This document shows, piece by piece, positions 8,854 through 17,210 of a DNA stretch of 42,182 bases. Position 1 is the stretch's first letter, and each line of letters starts with the position of its first letter. A program made the position numbers and the translations under genes. The notes under the pieces are model-generated. The model was not told where the DNA came from, searched no databases, and was given only the letters and a program-made list of their open reading frames with translations. Origin of the DNA: Bacteroidia bacterium (GTDB lineage Bacteria > Bacteroidota > Bacteroidia > Bacteroidales > VadinHA17); the NCBI GenBank assembly GCA_026391555.1, contig JAPLEB010000111.1, positions 1 through 42,182 on the forward strand, given 5' to 3'.

Positions 8854-11061
8854 TTATTCTGAGATAAATTTCAATAGCGGGATCAAGACCGGTTGTCCCT
8901 TTTCTGCTGTATATGAGACGTTTGCCGAAGCATTTTCTTTATCTCTGGCTTGTCGGGGCGCTGAGGTAACATGGACATAAGGGTTCATCTTACTTATGAA
9001 TACTAAAGCCCGCTCCTTAGCTTCGTCAGAAAAATTTACAAATTGAGGATAAACAACACTTATAATATCAGCCATTGAGGTATGCCTGGTAAAAGTAACT
9101 CCTTTAATATTGGAATTTGTTACTTCATTTTGAATAACAACCACAGTTCCTCCTGAGGGTATCCAGTTCAGCCAGTTCATCTCATCACCGGCATTTTTTT
9201 CACTTCCCAGCCTTATGATGTCATTTGCATAATATTTCCTCAATTCTTCTTTAAAAAATGGAGGAAGTTTTGTGCTGGTAATATACCCTGATATTAACCG
9301 GCAATTATTGTAATGTTCAACATTGAAATTATAATCTTCCGCATTAAGACGACCGTTATTATTCGTAAGGTGCGAAGCAAACAGGTCAACCAGTACCTTA
9401 AATTCAACTGTTGCCGTGTCGACTGAAGGGTTGTTCTTTAATATATCCTCTCTGATCGCCCTGACAAATCCCTTTTTGTCCGAAGGACTTAGATTGAACT
9501 CATTATCAGCAAATTTTATCTCTCTGGGCACCTCATCGAGCCTGTTAACATTAAGCGTAATTCTGGCTACGGGCTTCCTCCCTTCATTCTCAAGCACCGG
9601 CTCAACTATTGGTGAGTTGTAAGGTATTGTTCCTGTAGCCTCAATATCTAATGAACCTGATGCCAGACCGGGCGACAATACAGATACATGTATTTTCCCG
9701 GGTTTCCCGGACGACCTTATTACATTCGATACCGGCGTATTTTTATAAATGATCCCATCAATCTGACCCTGTTTAAAAACATCCGGATAATAAACAGATG
9801 GTCCCATCAGTGTTGCAGGCCCTGTGACAGTCCATCTGAGTGTCTGGGTTGCTTCATGAAGATAATTCCCCTTTGAATCTGCAATATCCGCTGTTATTAT
9901 TGAAACAGAACCTCGTTCGGCCAATATTTTCAGTTGTGAACCGGAAAGCACGATCTTTGCATGTTCTCCTGCTGTTTTACCTTGTGAAGGATTGACAATT
10001 TTCTTATTATTATTAAAAATAACTTCTTCAATACTGTTAATAACCCGGTTTGATGTCGATGTTGAGATCGTTTCGTCAGCCCCGGCAAGACTAATAACCA
10101 GGGGGCTTTTAAGAAAGTCTACAACTTCCTTGCCGTCAATAACTTCAGAACAAACCATATACAGATAGGGATCCTTATCTGACCATAGATGAGGGTTTTT
10201 GATGGGTTTGGTTACCTGTTCGAATTTGTATAACTGCCCGGGGTTAATAACTGCATCCGATTTAATTAACTGCACAATTTTTCCGGAAGCATCGGTAACA
10301 GAAGTCTGCAAAGTACAGCTCTTTTTCTGGGAGTTATCATTTTTCACCCAGGTTTTTACGCTGACAACACTCTCTTTTTCGGAGACCACGAGTGTTGTAG
10401 CAGAGACTCCTCCTTCATGGCTTGCTGAGCCTTGCATTGGGATGTAAAGTTTATTTTTTAAAACAATTTTCACATCACGGCAGATGCCGCCATATACATC
10501 AGGGTGAGATTCGTCAATCTGAGGAATTTTCATCTCATCAGACTGCAGGTTATTAACTGCAACAGAAAGCAGATTGTCCGCTCCCGGTTTTATGAAACCT
10601 GTTATATCAAAATCCAGAGAACCGGATCCGGCTTTGTTATCTCCGAGATACTTACCGTTAATCCATACTTTGCAATATTTTTGAATTCCCTCAAACTCAA
10701 TAAAAACTTTTCTGCCGGCATAATCACTGTTAATTGAGAAGTGCTTGCGGTACCACCCCCAGCCAAGCCTCCAGTAAGGATTGCCGCCTTCTTCCTTGTT
10801 AATGAAAAAAGGATGAATCTCACCGGTTGTCTCATAGGTATTCCAGGAATGCGGCAGGCTTATGGCAGGCCATTTTGAGTCATCAAATCCAGGCAATTCA
10901 TATCCTTTGTCGGCAGACTCATTAGGAAAATAGTTAAATGTCCATTGATTATTGATCAGTTTTTCAATCCTGATACTTCCCTTGATTTCTAAAGGTTTCT
11001 TTTGGGCATTCAAAAGAGAAATACCAAAAAAAACTGAAAATATAAGAGTGATAATTTTCAT
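8854..11061 (-). CDS. GH2-like sugar-binding protein lacking the catalytic TIM barrel
   Basis: 735 aa, signal peptide about 1-19 (ends LLNAQ). Residues about 30-205 are a clear GH2 N-terminal jelly roll (SLPHSWNTYE, NPYWRLGWGWYRKHF, GIQKYCKVWINGKYLG). Residues about 215-325 are the GH2 Ig-like domain, ending in the family motif NPHLWSDKDPYLYMV. In ordinary GH2 enzymes the TIM barrel with its two catalytic Glu starts here; instead the chain goes after a short linker into a domain like those C-terminal to the barrel (about 365-480: KILAERGSVSIITADIADSKG, LRWTVTGPATLMG). The last 250 residues are not recognised. The frame is open throughout, so this is a clean domain loss, not a frameshift. Likely a secreted glycan-binding or accessory protein co-transcribed with the esterase. 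Databases would probably call it a beta-galactosidase, which the missing barrel contradicts. Confidence 0.75.
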   Translation of the reverse strand: MKIITLIFSVFFGISLLNAQKKPLEIKGSIRIEKLINNQWTFNYFPNESADKGYELPGFDDSKWPAISLPHSWNTYETTGEIHPFFINKEEGGNPYWRLGWGWYRKHFSINSDYAGRKVFIEFEGIQKYCKVWINGKYLGDNKAGSGSLDFDITGFIKPGADNLLSVAVNNLQSDEMKIPQIDESHPDVYGGICRDVKIVLKNKLYIPMQGSASHEGGVSATTLVVSEKESVVSVKTWVKNDNSQKKSCTLQTSVTDASGKIVQLIKSDAVINPGQLYKFEQVTKPIKNPHLWSDKDPYLYMVCSEVIDGKEVVDFLKSPLVISLAGADETISTSTSNRVINSIEEVIFNNNKKIVNPSQGKTAGEHAKIVLSGSQLKILAERGSVSIITADIADSKGNYLHEATQTLRWTVTGPATLMGPSVYYPDVFKQGQIDGIIYKNTPVSNVIRSSGKPGKIHVSVLSPGLASGSLDIEATGTIPYNSPIVEPVLENEGRKPVARITLNVNRLDEVPREIKFADNEFNLSPSDKKGFVRAIREDILKNNPSVDTATVEFKVLVDLFASHLTNNNGRLNAEDYNFNVEHYNNCRLISGYITSTKLPPFFKEELRKYYANDIIRLGSEKNAGDEMNWLNWIPSGGTVVVIQNEVTNSNIKGVTFTRHTSMADIISVVYPQFVNFSDEAKERALVFISKMNPYVHVTSAPRQARDKENASANVSYTAEKGQPVLIPLLKFISE

Positions 11062-11237
11062 TTTCAGGATATTAATGAAATTTAATTATGAAGTACAAGA
11101 TAATAAATTATTACAAATTGGGATGTGTGGTATTAAATTTTCAGAAACATCTCTAACTATTCCAGTTAAATTAACCAATTTTCCAGCCCCTTCTCCTATT
11201 TTTACTTCATCCCCTTGCCCCTTTTTTTATTACACAC

Positions 11238-11290
11238 GAACTCACCCATTCCACCCTGCAGACTGGCTTCTTCGTAAAGAGGGGGAGTTT
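11238..11290. repeat. Dispersed intergenic repeat, copy 1 of an inverted pair
   Basis: Begins with gaactcaccc and ends with gggggagttt. The reverse complement of the copy at 11377-11424 has the same plan (gaactcacccc ... gggggagttc), so the two lie head to head 86 bases apart. No coding capacity. Such short GC-rich elements are common between Bacteroidota genes; the mechanism of spread is unknown. Confidence 0.55.
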
Positions 11291-11376
11291 ACGAGGAAAT
11301 ATATTATTGAATACTAAGGTATTGGGTAAAGTTAATTATTTTATTTCACATATAAAATTACGTATAATTAAGGAAA

Positions 11377-11424
11377 TGAACTCCCCCTTTTGTAAAACAG
11401 AGAGTGGGCAGGGGGTGAGTTCAT
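11377..11424. repeat. Dispersed intergenic repeat, copy 2 of an inverted pair
   Basis: Reads tgaactccccc at its left end and gggggtgagttca at its right end; inverted relative to 11238-11290. The termini of each copy are themselves roughly complementary, so a transcript could fold into a hairpin. Confidence 0.55.
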
Positions 11425-11556
11425 GGGATCTTGTATTAAATCAAAACTTACGGAAACAATAAGAATAAAGAAAATCAAGTATATATAATTAAGGTATACC
11501 AACAGGTGTCTGTTCTGTTAAACTTTCTATGAAATCTCCGGATTTTCAAATTGCAA

Positions 11557-11825
11557 TTTGCAGTTCTTCAGGTTTTGACAGCATGAGGGGTGTTATGTAA
11601 GCATGCAGGGTGTGGTGACGCATCCCTTAAACCGAGTTACAAAACAATAAAAGGCGAAAACAATTACGCTCTCGCGGCATAAGCGAATAACAGTAGCTTA
11701 AGCACTACCGCCGAAAGGCTGGATCTCCTGGCACATGTGTCGGGACGAGACTTTTCCCGGGCGGTCATGCCCTGATCCAACCCGACAAGGAGACGCTAAA
11801 TCATACCTATGTCATCAAAAAGAAA
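11557..11825 (+). pseudogene. ssrA: tmRNA (ssrA) fragment with intact tag frame but no tRNA-like 3' end
   Basis: Bases 11653-11682 encode GENNYALAA followed by TAA, the tmRNA proteolysis tag used by Bacteroidota. The flanks also look like ssrA: ttttgacagc at 11573-11582 (5' region) and gtaagcatgcag near 11597-11608. After the tag there is an H-type pseudoknot: TGGATC 11720-11725 pairs with GATCCA 11774-11779, and GTCGGG 11739-11744 pairs with CCCGAC 11781-11786, interleaved as expected. What is missing is the tRNA-like domain. The 5' end lacks the GGGGCTG acceptor strand (AATTTGCAG stands there), and no T-arm GGTTCGA motif or CCA end follows before the next gene. Without these it cannot be charged with alanine. 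Most likely a truncated second copy or a remnant left by an integration event; a full copy should exist elsewhere. Ends are approximate. Confidence 0.75.
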
Positions 11826-11916
11826 AAAATGATGTTGAATCTGGATACCTGATTTTGCGAAAATACAAGATTCCCGGATAGAATCAGTGTGCTCAAAGAA
11901 ATTAAACAGGATAATT

Positions 11917-13347
11917 TCATTTGGTATAGGGAACTGTCTCATTTTCATCGGTAACATATCCCCACTTTTTGATATACTCCTGACCAGGGAGAAACATATC
12001 GTTGGTTTTATGCAATAATTGGACTAGTTTCTTATCCAGATCATCCTTTACCTGCTGATACTCTTTATCATTCAATAAATTTTTCATCTGATACGGATCT
12101 TTCAGGTTATCAAACATCAACCAAGGTCCCGACAAATCTTTCACATAGGTATAACGTTTGGTCCTCACCCCTCGGTATTCTTTCCCTCCCTTATCACGTG
12201 ACCATTGCCCGAAAGGATGATAACAAGCAATAAGTACAGCATCAGTCATGTCTTTTGCTTTTCCTGCGATTATGGCAGACTTATCTTCACCCTCAACAGT
12301 AGAAGGGATAGGTAAACCGCATAGGCCCAGTAGTGTTGGCATGATATCAGGTGTATTGATAAGCATATCATTGTTTTTACCATTGTTCCCGAAAAGTTCA
12401 GGAAATCTGATTAACAACGGAACATTGATCGATTCTTCGTACGGTCTTTGTTTGTGACTGAAACCATGAGAATTTACCATTGCTCCATGATCGGAAGTAA
12501 AAATAAAAATGGTATTCTCATCAAGTCCGGTCTCCTTTAAAGTGTGCTGCAACACTCCGATACAACTATCCAATGCCGTAATATGGCCATAATAACCGAC
12601 TAAATCCGCAATAGCTGTATCATGCAAATCTGTAGGAACATTGGGCCTGAGGTACAGCAGCTTATTTCTGTAGATCTTTTGGCATGATTCAGGGGAAGTT
12701 TCAAAAGGTGCATGCGGTGGCCCCCAGGAGAGTATCAAAAAAAAAGGCTCTTTCTTCTGTTTCCTTTCCCTGATGTAGTTTACCGCATCGGTTGTTTGAG
12801 CATAAGCATCATACCCCTCCCATTTAGCTTTTTTATCATCGTTTCCCCAATAATACGAATTAAAGTAATTATGGGTACATTCCAGAACTTTCCAGTATTC
12901 AAAACCCTGCCGACGGTCTACCGGAATAAAGGAACTTCGCCCATGTCCGTCGACGTGCCATTTCCCGATATAAGCTGTTTGATAACCGGCGGCTTTGAAA
13001 ACCTTGGCAATAGTTGGCGCTTCGGGATTTAACGGAACATCGTTAACAAAAACGCCTGTTGAAAGCGGATACTGACCGGTAAGCAAGCTGCCTCGATAGG
13101 GACAACAAACAGGGCAACATGATATCGTGTTGGTAAAATTGATTGCATGGCTGGCAAGCCGATCAATGTTTGGAGTGACAACATCTTTATTTCCGTTGTA
13201 ACCAACTGATTGGCTGCGCCATTCGTCGGCCAGAATGAAAACCACATTAGGTTTTTGCTGGTAGCTTTGTGCAAATAATTGATTAGCTGCAATCGCAAAT
13301 AGGCAGCCAGATGCGATGGATGTTGTTTGTAGAATATTTGTTTTCAT
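11917..13347 (-). CDS. Secreted S1-family sulfatase, Cys-type
   Basis: 476 aa sulfatase. A signal peptide covers about residues 1-27 (ANQLFAQ). The active site is C-C-P-Y-R at 81-85, with Cys81 the predicted formylglycine residue; it is the only one of the four sulfatases here with Cys rather than Ser. The metal-binding start is Asp41-Glu42 (ILADEWRSQ) in place of the more usual DD or DQ. KWHVDGHG near 153 and TSDHGAM near 320 complete the site. The extra cysteines around the site (SCCPVCCPYR) are notable. It is last of three sulfatase genes in a row on the minus strand, 206 bases after the previous one, so it may have its own promoter. Substrate not deducible. Confidence 0.95.
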   Translation of the reverse strand: MKTNILQTTSIASGCLFAIAANQLFAQSYQQKPNVVFILADEWRSQSVGYNGNKDVVTPNIDRLASHAINFTNTISCCPVCCPYRGSLLTGQYPLSTGVFVNDVPLNPEAPTIAKVFKAAGYQTAYIGKWHVDGHGRSSFIPVDRRQGFEYWKVLECTHNYFNSYYWGNDDKKAKWEGYDAYAQTTDAVNYIRERKQKKEPFFLILSWGPPHAPFETSPESCQKIYRNKLLYLRPNVPTDLHDTAIADLVGYYGHITALDSCIGVLQHTLKETGLDENTIFIFTSDHGAMVNSHGFSHKQRPYEESINVPLLIRFPELFGNNGKNNDMLINTPDIMPTLLGLCGLPIPSTVEGEDKSAIIAGKAKDMTDAVLIACYHPFGQWSRDKGGKEYRGVRTKRYTYVKDLSGPWLMFDNLKDPYQMKNLLNDKEYQQVKDDLDKKLVQLLHKTNDMFLPGQEYIKKWGYVTDENETVPYTK

Positions 13348-13553
13348 ACTTCTGCAAGAATTATTGTTATGTAAATGTTAATAGTTAGGTTTGGCGCAAA
13401 AATAAATTAAGGTTCTCAACACTTTTTTCATTCTCTGCAAGCTTTAATTTGCTTCTGCAATGATCTTGCAACAATTTCTTCTAAAGTCTAATGGCCTTCA
13501 ACCTAAATTACCTGGATAGTTACATATATTTTAATCCCTAATCCGGGCAGTTT

Positions 13554-14987
13554 TTATTTTGCCACAGGTGGATTGAAAGGTATACCTCTATTCGTCAGGC
13601 TCATTATCAATTCTGATCTAAGAGAATCAATGGTGTTTTTATATTTCGGACTATCAATCAGATTTTTTGTCTCACCCTTGTCCATTTTAAGATCAATAAA
13701 CATTTCACTGATTTTTCCTATATCGTCCAATTCATATTTATATTGACCGTTATGAATCATATAACCGGTCTCAGTTTCTAAATAAATATGATTTGGCCAG
13801 TCAGTAAGTTTTTCCTGTTTGGTCAGGGGGACAACAGACCTGCCCATCAGGCCTGTTGGAGATTGAATTCCTATGAAATCACATAATGTTGGTAAAAGGT
13901 CTAAACCATTACTAACAAGGTGTTCATTATCAACTATCCCCTTTTGTTTCATCCATGGATAAGAAATAATGAAAGGTATATTAGCGGCCTCTTCATAAAG
14001 AATTGTTTTGTGTTCCAGCTTATGGGAGGCATCATGGTCACCATGATCGGAAGTGAAAATTACAATAGTATTTTCCGACAGCCCGGATTTTTTCAGCGCA
14101 TCCATTACAAGAGCGATCTGTCCATCTACTCGCTCTGTAAGTCGCATATAGGCCCAACGATGCATCCTCCAATCTTTTTCGCTCCATTTTTCCCTGACGA
14201 TATTACGAAATGACCTGAGTTTTATCAAGCTATCCACACTACTGAGTTCACCTACCATAGGCTGATGATTATCAGGTAATGGAGGGCAAATTTTCTTGAA
14301 AAATTCTTCCTCTGAAATTCCTTCTGGTAACAGCAGTGCTTTATCAAGTTCCATAGCAACTTTCCCTTTTGATCTGTCCGGTTGTTCCCAATTGATGGCA
14401 AGACGACAAATATCATGTAGATTGATAAATGATGCAAAAAGTAGAAAGGGTTTATCTTCTTTCTTACGGTTCAGAAGAAAATCAGCACATACAATGGCTA
14501 AACTGTCTCTCTCATCAAGGGTCAAAGGTTCATATCCCCAGGGTTTAATTTTTGAACCGGTCACAGGCAAATGAACTTTCCCACCGTAGTATGTCTGATA
14601 TCCTGCCTGCTGAAAAAGATTCCCTATTGATTTGGAATACAGACTTTGAACCTTGGCTTTATCAATTACTGGAGTATCATTTTTTCTCATACCGATTTCT
14701 GAAGGGAATCGCCCTGTTTGTAAGGAAAATCTTGAAGGAACAGACACTGGATTAGTAGCGTAAGCGCAAGTAAATCTTATACCGGCTGAAGCTATGGCAT
14801 CCATTGCAGGAGTTTTAAGCCATTTATTACCTGTGCACGACATCATGGAAGCGCTTTGCTGATCTGTCATGATGATAAGGATATTAGGATGCTCAAAAGC
14901 CTTATTCCCCGAGTTGGCGCATGAGCCCAAAACTGTCATTGGCAGCATCAAACCTAATGTAAAACGGGTTTTATGTGTTATTCCCAT
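13554..14987 (-). CDS. Lipoprotein S1-family sulfatase, Ser-type
   Basis: 477 aa. Lipoprotein signal peptide with lipobox LGSC (Cys23), so probably membrane-anchored on the periplasmic or outer side. Asp42-Gln43 (IIMTDQQSASMM) as in choline- and glucosamine-type sulfatases. Active site S-V-P-S-R at 82-86, with Ser82 the formylglycine precursor. GGKVHLP near 138 carries the Lys/His pair, and FTSDHGDHD near 325 carries the metal ligands. It lies 46 bases downstream of the sulfatase at 15034 and is probably in the same transcript. The precise sulfate position attacked is unknown. Confidence 0.95.
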   Translation of the reverse strand: MGITHKTRFTLGLMLPMTVLGSCANSGNKAFEHPNILIIMTDQQSASMMSCTGNKWLKTPAMDAIASAGIRFTCAYATNPVSVPSRFSLQTGRFPSEIGMRKNDTPVIDKAKVQSLYSKSIGNLFQQAGYQTYYGGKVHLPVTGSKIKPWGYEPLTLDERDSLAIVCADFLLNRKKEDKPFLLFASFINLHDICRLAINWEQPDRSKGKVAMELDKALLLPEGISEEEFFKKICPPLPDNHQPMVGELSSVDSLIKLRSFRNIVREKWSEKDWRMHRWAYMRLTERVDGQIALVMDALKKSGLSENTIVIFTSDHGDHDASHKLEHKTILYEEAANIPFIISYPWMKQKGIVDNEHLVSNGLDLLPTLCDFIGIQSPTGLMGRSVVPLTKQEKLTDWPNHIYLETETGYMIHNGQYKYELDDIGKISEMFIDLKMDKGETKNLIDSPKYKNTIDSLRSELIMSLTNRGIPFNPPVAK

Positions 14988-15033
14988 AATTATATCTCTT
15001 TTTTAAGATTGTAAGTTTATCAGGCTAAATCAT

Positions 15034-16482
15034 TTACATGTTCGCTCTCGTGCTTTTTAAAAATAGAGGTTCAATCATTTCACTATTTAGTCTTTCCCAG
15101 GAAGCTTTTAGCTCAATAAACTTTTCGGGATTTTGTGTTGCAAGATTATTTGTTTCACTTATATCTTCAGTCAGATTGTAGAGTTCCCATTTCTTATTGT
15201 TCATTACAATTTTCCAATCTCCTGATCTTAATGCAGTCCTCTCTCCCTGGCGCCAAAACAGGTTAATATGTGGCTGCTCTGAGTTCTCATTTAATAAATA
15301 TGGCAATAAGTCAACTCCGTCAAGGTTCTCAGGAATAGCTGCTCCCACAGCGGAAATAACTGTTGGGAAAATATCACAGGAAATGACGGGGTTGTTATAT
15401 ACTATTCCTGCAGGTATTTTACCTTTCCACTGAACCATAAACGAAATACGAATGCCACCTTCATACATATCTCCCTTTTCTCCACGTAGAGGAGCGTTAC
15501 TTGAAGTAAGCTCCCTGGTAGGGCCTCCATTATCACTTAGAAAAATGATTATCGTATTTTCCTCCAGTCCGGCATTTTTTAACATTTTAATAATAGCACC
15601 TATGCCTTTATCAAGATTAGAAAGCATCGCGGCGAAAATGCGGCGTTGAATATCCTCTATTCCTGAATATTCTTTCATATATTTATTTGCTCCCTGTAGT
15701 GGACTGTGGACTGCATTGAATGCAACTTCAAGGAAAAATGGCTGGTTTCTTTTTCTTTTAATAAAATCTATTGCCTCTCGTGTGAAAGCGTCGGTAAGAT
15801 AGAGATTTTCTTCAACGGGTTGACTTCCTCGAAGTATTGGGTTATTTGCATCATAAGGTGGCTCATCTCCCAATAAAGTATGATAAATTACTCCATCTCC
15901 AATCCATATACCCTTGGTTCCATCCGGTAACATACGGCGTCGGTACATTGACGTTACATTATTATTCCAGGGAGGATTGGCATACGAGTGCCCTTCATGC
16001 AGAAAGCCAAAGAATTCATCAAAGCCCCTCCTCATTGGATGAAAATCAACTGTTCCTCCAAGATGCCACTTCCCCACTAATGAAGTAGCATAGCCATTAT
16101 TATGAAAAACCTGTGCAAGTGTTTGCAGATCTGTTGGTAATCCTATTTTTGGATTTCCATTACTTGCGCCAGTCGGATTAAACTCATATCCAAAACGTGT
16201 TTGGAACTTTCCTGTAAGCAATCCTGCCCTCGAAGGACTGCTATTTGGTGCAGTTACATAACCCGCTGTAAAGCGTACTCCATTTTTTGCAATGCCATCT
16301 ATATTTGGAGTGCGAATCTGCTTATTGCCCTGACAACCAAGTTCCCCGTAACCTAAATCGTCTGCAATTAATAACACTACATTAGGCCGCTGTTCAACCC
16401 GTTTGCCAATTTTAGCGGCCGGTAACTGATTTGGGGTCAAAAATGTATTTAAGAAACCAAAAATCCATAGAATATTATTCAT
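15034..16482 (-). CDS. Secreted S1-family arylsulfatase-like sulfatase, Ser-type
   Basis: 482 aa, first gene of the three-sulfatase minus-strand set. A short hydrophobic N-terminus (IMNNILWIFGFLNTFL-like, residues 1-24) acts as signal peptide. Asp41-Asp42 (LIADDLGYGELG). Active site S-S-P-S-R at 81-85, with Ser81 the predicted formylglycine. GKWHLGG near 137 and FLSDNGGPTRE near 315 are the conserved blocks, and the C-terminus keeps the arylsulfatase-A-type ending (GDWKIV, WELYNLTEDISETNNLA). The start codon is at 16482; the 809-base spacer upstream is repeat-rich. Confidence 0.95.
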   Translation of the reverse strand: MNNILWIFGFLNTFLTPNQLPAAKIGKRVEQRPNVVLLIADDLGYGELGCQGNKQIRTPNIDGIAKNGVRFTAGYVTAPNSSPSRAGLLTGKFQTRFGYEFNPTGASNGNPKIGLPTDLQTLAQVFHNNGYATSLVGKWHLGGTVDFHPMRRGFDEFFGFLHEGHSYANPPWNNNVTSMYRRRMLPDGTKGIWIGDGVIYHTLLGDEPPYDANNPILRGSQPVEENLYLTDAFTREAIDFIKRKRNQPFFLEVAFNAVHSPLQGANKYMKEYSGIEDIQRRIFAAMLSNLDKGIGAIIKMLKNAGLEENTIIIFLSDNGGPTRELTSSNAPLRGEKGDMYEGGIRISFMVQWKGKIPAGIVYNNPVISCDIFPTVISAVGAAIPENLDGVDLLPYLLNENSEQPHINLFWRQGERTALRSGDWKIVMNNKKWELYNLTEDISETNNLATQNPEKFIELKASWERLNSEMIEPLFLKSTRANM

Positions 16483-16537
16483 GCTGTTTATTTTAGGGTA
16501 CCTCTAACCTGCATTATTCATGCAGAAGATAAAAGAC

Positions 16538-16555
16538 TCCCGATAGCTATCGGGA
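16538..16555. repeat. Perfect 18-base palindrome tcccgatagctatcggga
   Basis: Self-complementary over its full length, just upstream of the first sulfatase gene on the minus strand. Could be part of a dispersed element or a protein-binding site; no evidence decides. Confidence 0.5.
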
Positions 16556-16586
16556 AGTAAAAAGTTGAGGAGCGTAGCGACGAAAT

Positions 16587-16600
16587 CCCGCTTCGGCGGG
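16587..16600. repeat. CCCGC-TTCG-GCGGG hairpin element
   Basis: Five-base GC stem with a very stable TTCG loop. The same core (CCCCGC-TTCG-GCGGGG) recurs at 19166-19181, so it is a dispersed intergenic module. Confidence 0.5.
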
Positions 16601-17044
16601 GATAAAAGTCAGGCATTTGCAAACCATTTTCAATATTTATTTTTAAAGTTGATTTTTATGCTTGTTTTTCATAATGTCTTTAACCTTTTGTCTTTTATCT
16701 TGGTTCTATACTTTTGTCTTCTATTTTTTTGTTGCCGCTGTTTGAAACAAATATAATATGATTTTCTAAAATCTACTTTTATTCTTTTGAATTTCTATAT
16801 AATCCTAAATATCAACATATTACGAAATTACATCTTTCACGTCTGGACATACCTCTGCCTTCACTGCATGCACAGCAGGCAGGTCGTGGAAAAAAGTCAC
16901 TTTTTCCCGGGTTTAAAGAAAGTGAGACTAAATCGGATAAAATATTAATTTTCAATCACTATTAAACGGATAATATATGAAATTAGAAGGAGATTCTTCG
17001 CATCACTTCGTTTCGCTCAGAATGACAGATACTTGTGTTTTTAT

Positions 17045-17085
17045 GAGGGGGGTGGTTGGAGGCTGTGCCTCCAACCACCCCCCTC
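17045..17085. repeat. 19-bp perfect inverted repeat with 3-base loop
   Basis: Left arm gaggggggtggttggaggc (17045-17063), loop tgt, right arm the exact complement (17067-17085). No T-run follows on either strand, so it is not a standard intrinsic terminator. It sits 16 bases upstream of the ilv -33 box. Confidence 0.8.
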
Positions 17086-17100
17086 GACTCTCTAACTCTG

Positions 17101-17130
17101 TTTGATATATTAAAAATTTATATACATTTG
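17101..17130 (+). promoter_or_regulatory. ilv operon promoter, Bacteroidota type
   Basis: TTTG at 17101-17104 (-33) and TACATTTG at 17123-17130 (-7, consensus TAnnTTTG), separated by 18 bases. Transcription would start near 17137, about 16 bases before the leader peptide start. Confidence 0.75.
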
Positions 17131-17152
17131 TCCATCAATTTATAACAAAAAG

Positions 17153-17209
17153 GTGAAGAACTCTTTATTACATATTATTATCCTCCTCATTATTGCTATA
17201 CGCACTTGA
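17153..17209 (+). CDS. ilv leader peptide (attenuator peptide rich in Ile and Leu)
   Basis: 18-codon frame MKNSLLHIIILLIIAIRT followed by TGA, starting at GTG; no ATG is available in frame. Six Ile and four Leu codons, mostly consecutive, make ribosome stalling sensitive to charged Ile- and Leu-tRNA; no Val codon besides the GTG start. It sits between a good promoter and a terminator in front of ilvD, the classic layout of a transcription attenuator. Too short for usual gene finders. Translation start is the least certain part. Confidence 0.8.
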   Translation: MKNSLLHIIILLIIAIRT

Positions 17210-17210
17210 T

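Larger units (their letters stand above)
16483..17100. other. Gene-free, repeat-rich spacer between the sulfatase set and the ilv operon
   Basis: No credible gene on either strand. It holds an 18-base perfect palindrome (16538-16555), a TTCG-loop GC hairpin (16587-16600), an imperfect inverted repeat around gcatgc at about 16856-16884, a tract near 16992-17029 of the type attcttcgc...gctcagaatgacag seen as intergenic filler in many bacteria, and a 19-bp perfect hairpin (17045-17085). GC-rich blocks stand out against the AT-rich surroundings. Confidence 0.6.

Noticed and set aside
10952-11317. Plus-strand frame of 121 codons overlapping the GH2-like start and the spacer
   Set aside because: No recognisable motifs, overlaps a signal peptide in antisense and runs into the inverted repeat.
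11557-11916. Two-piece (permuted) tmRNA
   Set aside because: A permuted gene would need acceptor halves nearby; no CCA-type or T-arm sequence was found on either side, and this form is not known in the phylum.
16565-16756. 63-codon hydrophobic plus-strand frame in the spacer
   Set aside because: Begins inside the TTCG repeat, is low-complexity F/L/C-rich from AT-rich DNA, and has no promoter or relatives that could be recognised.
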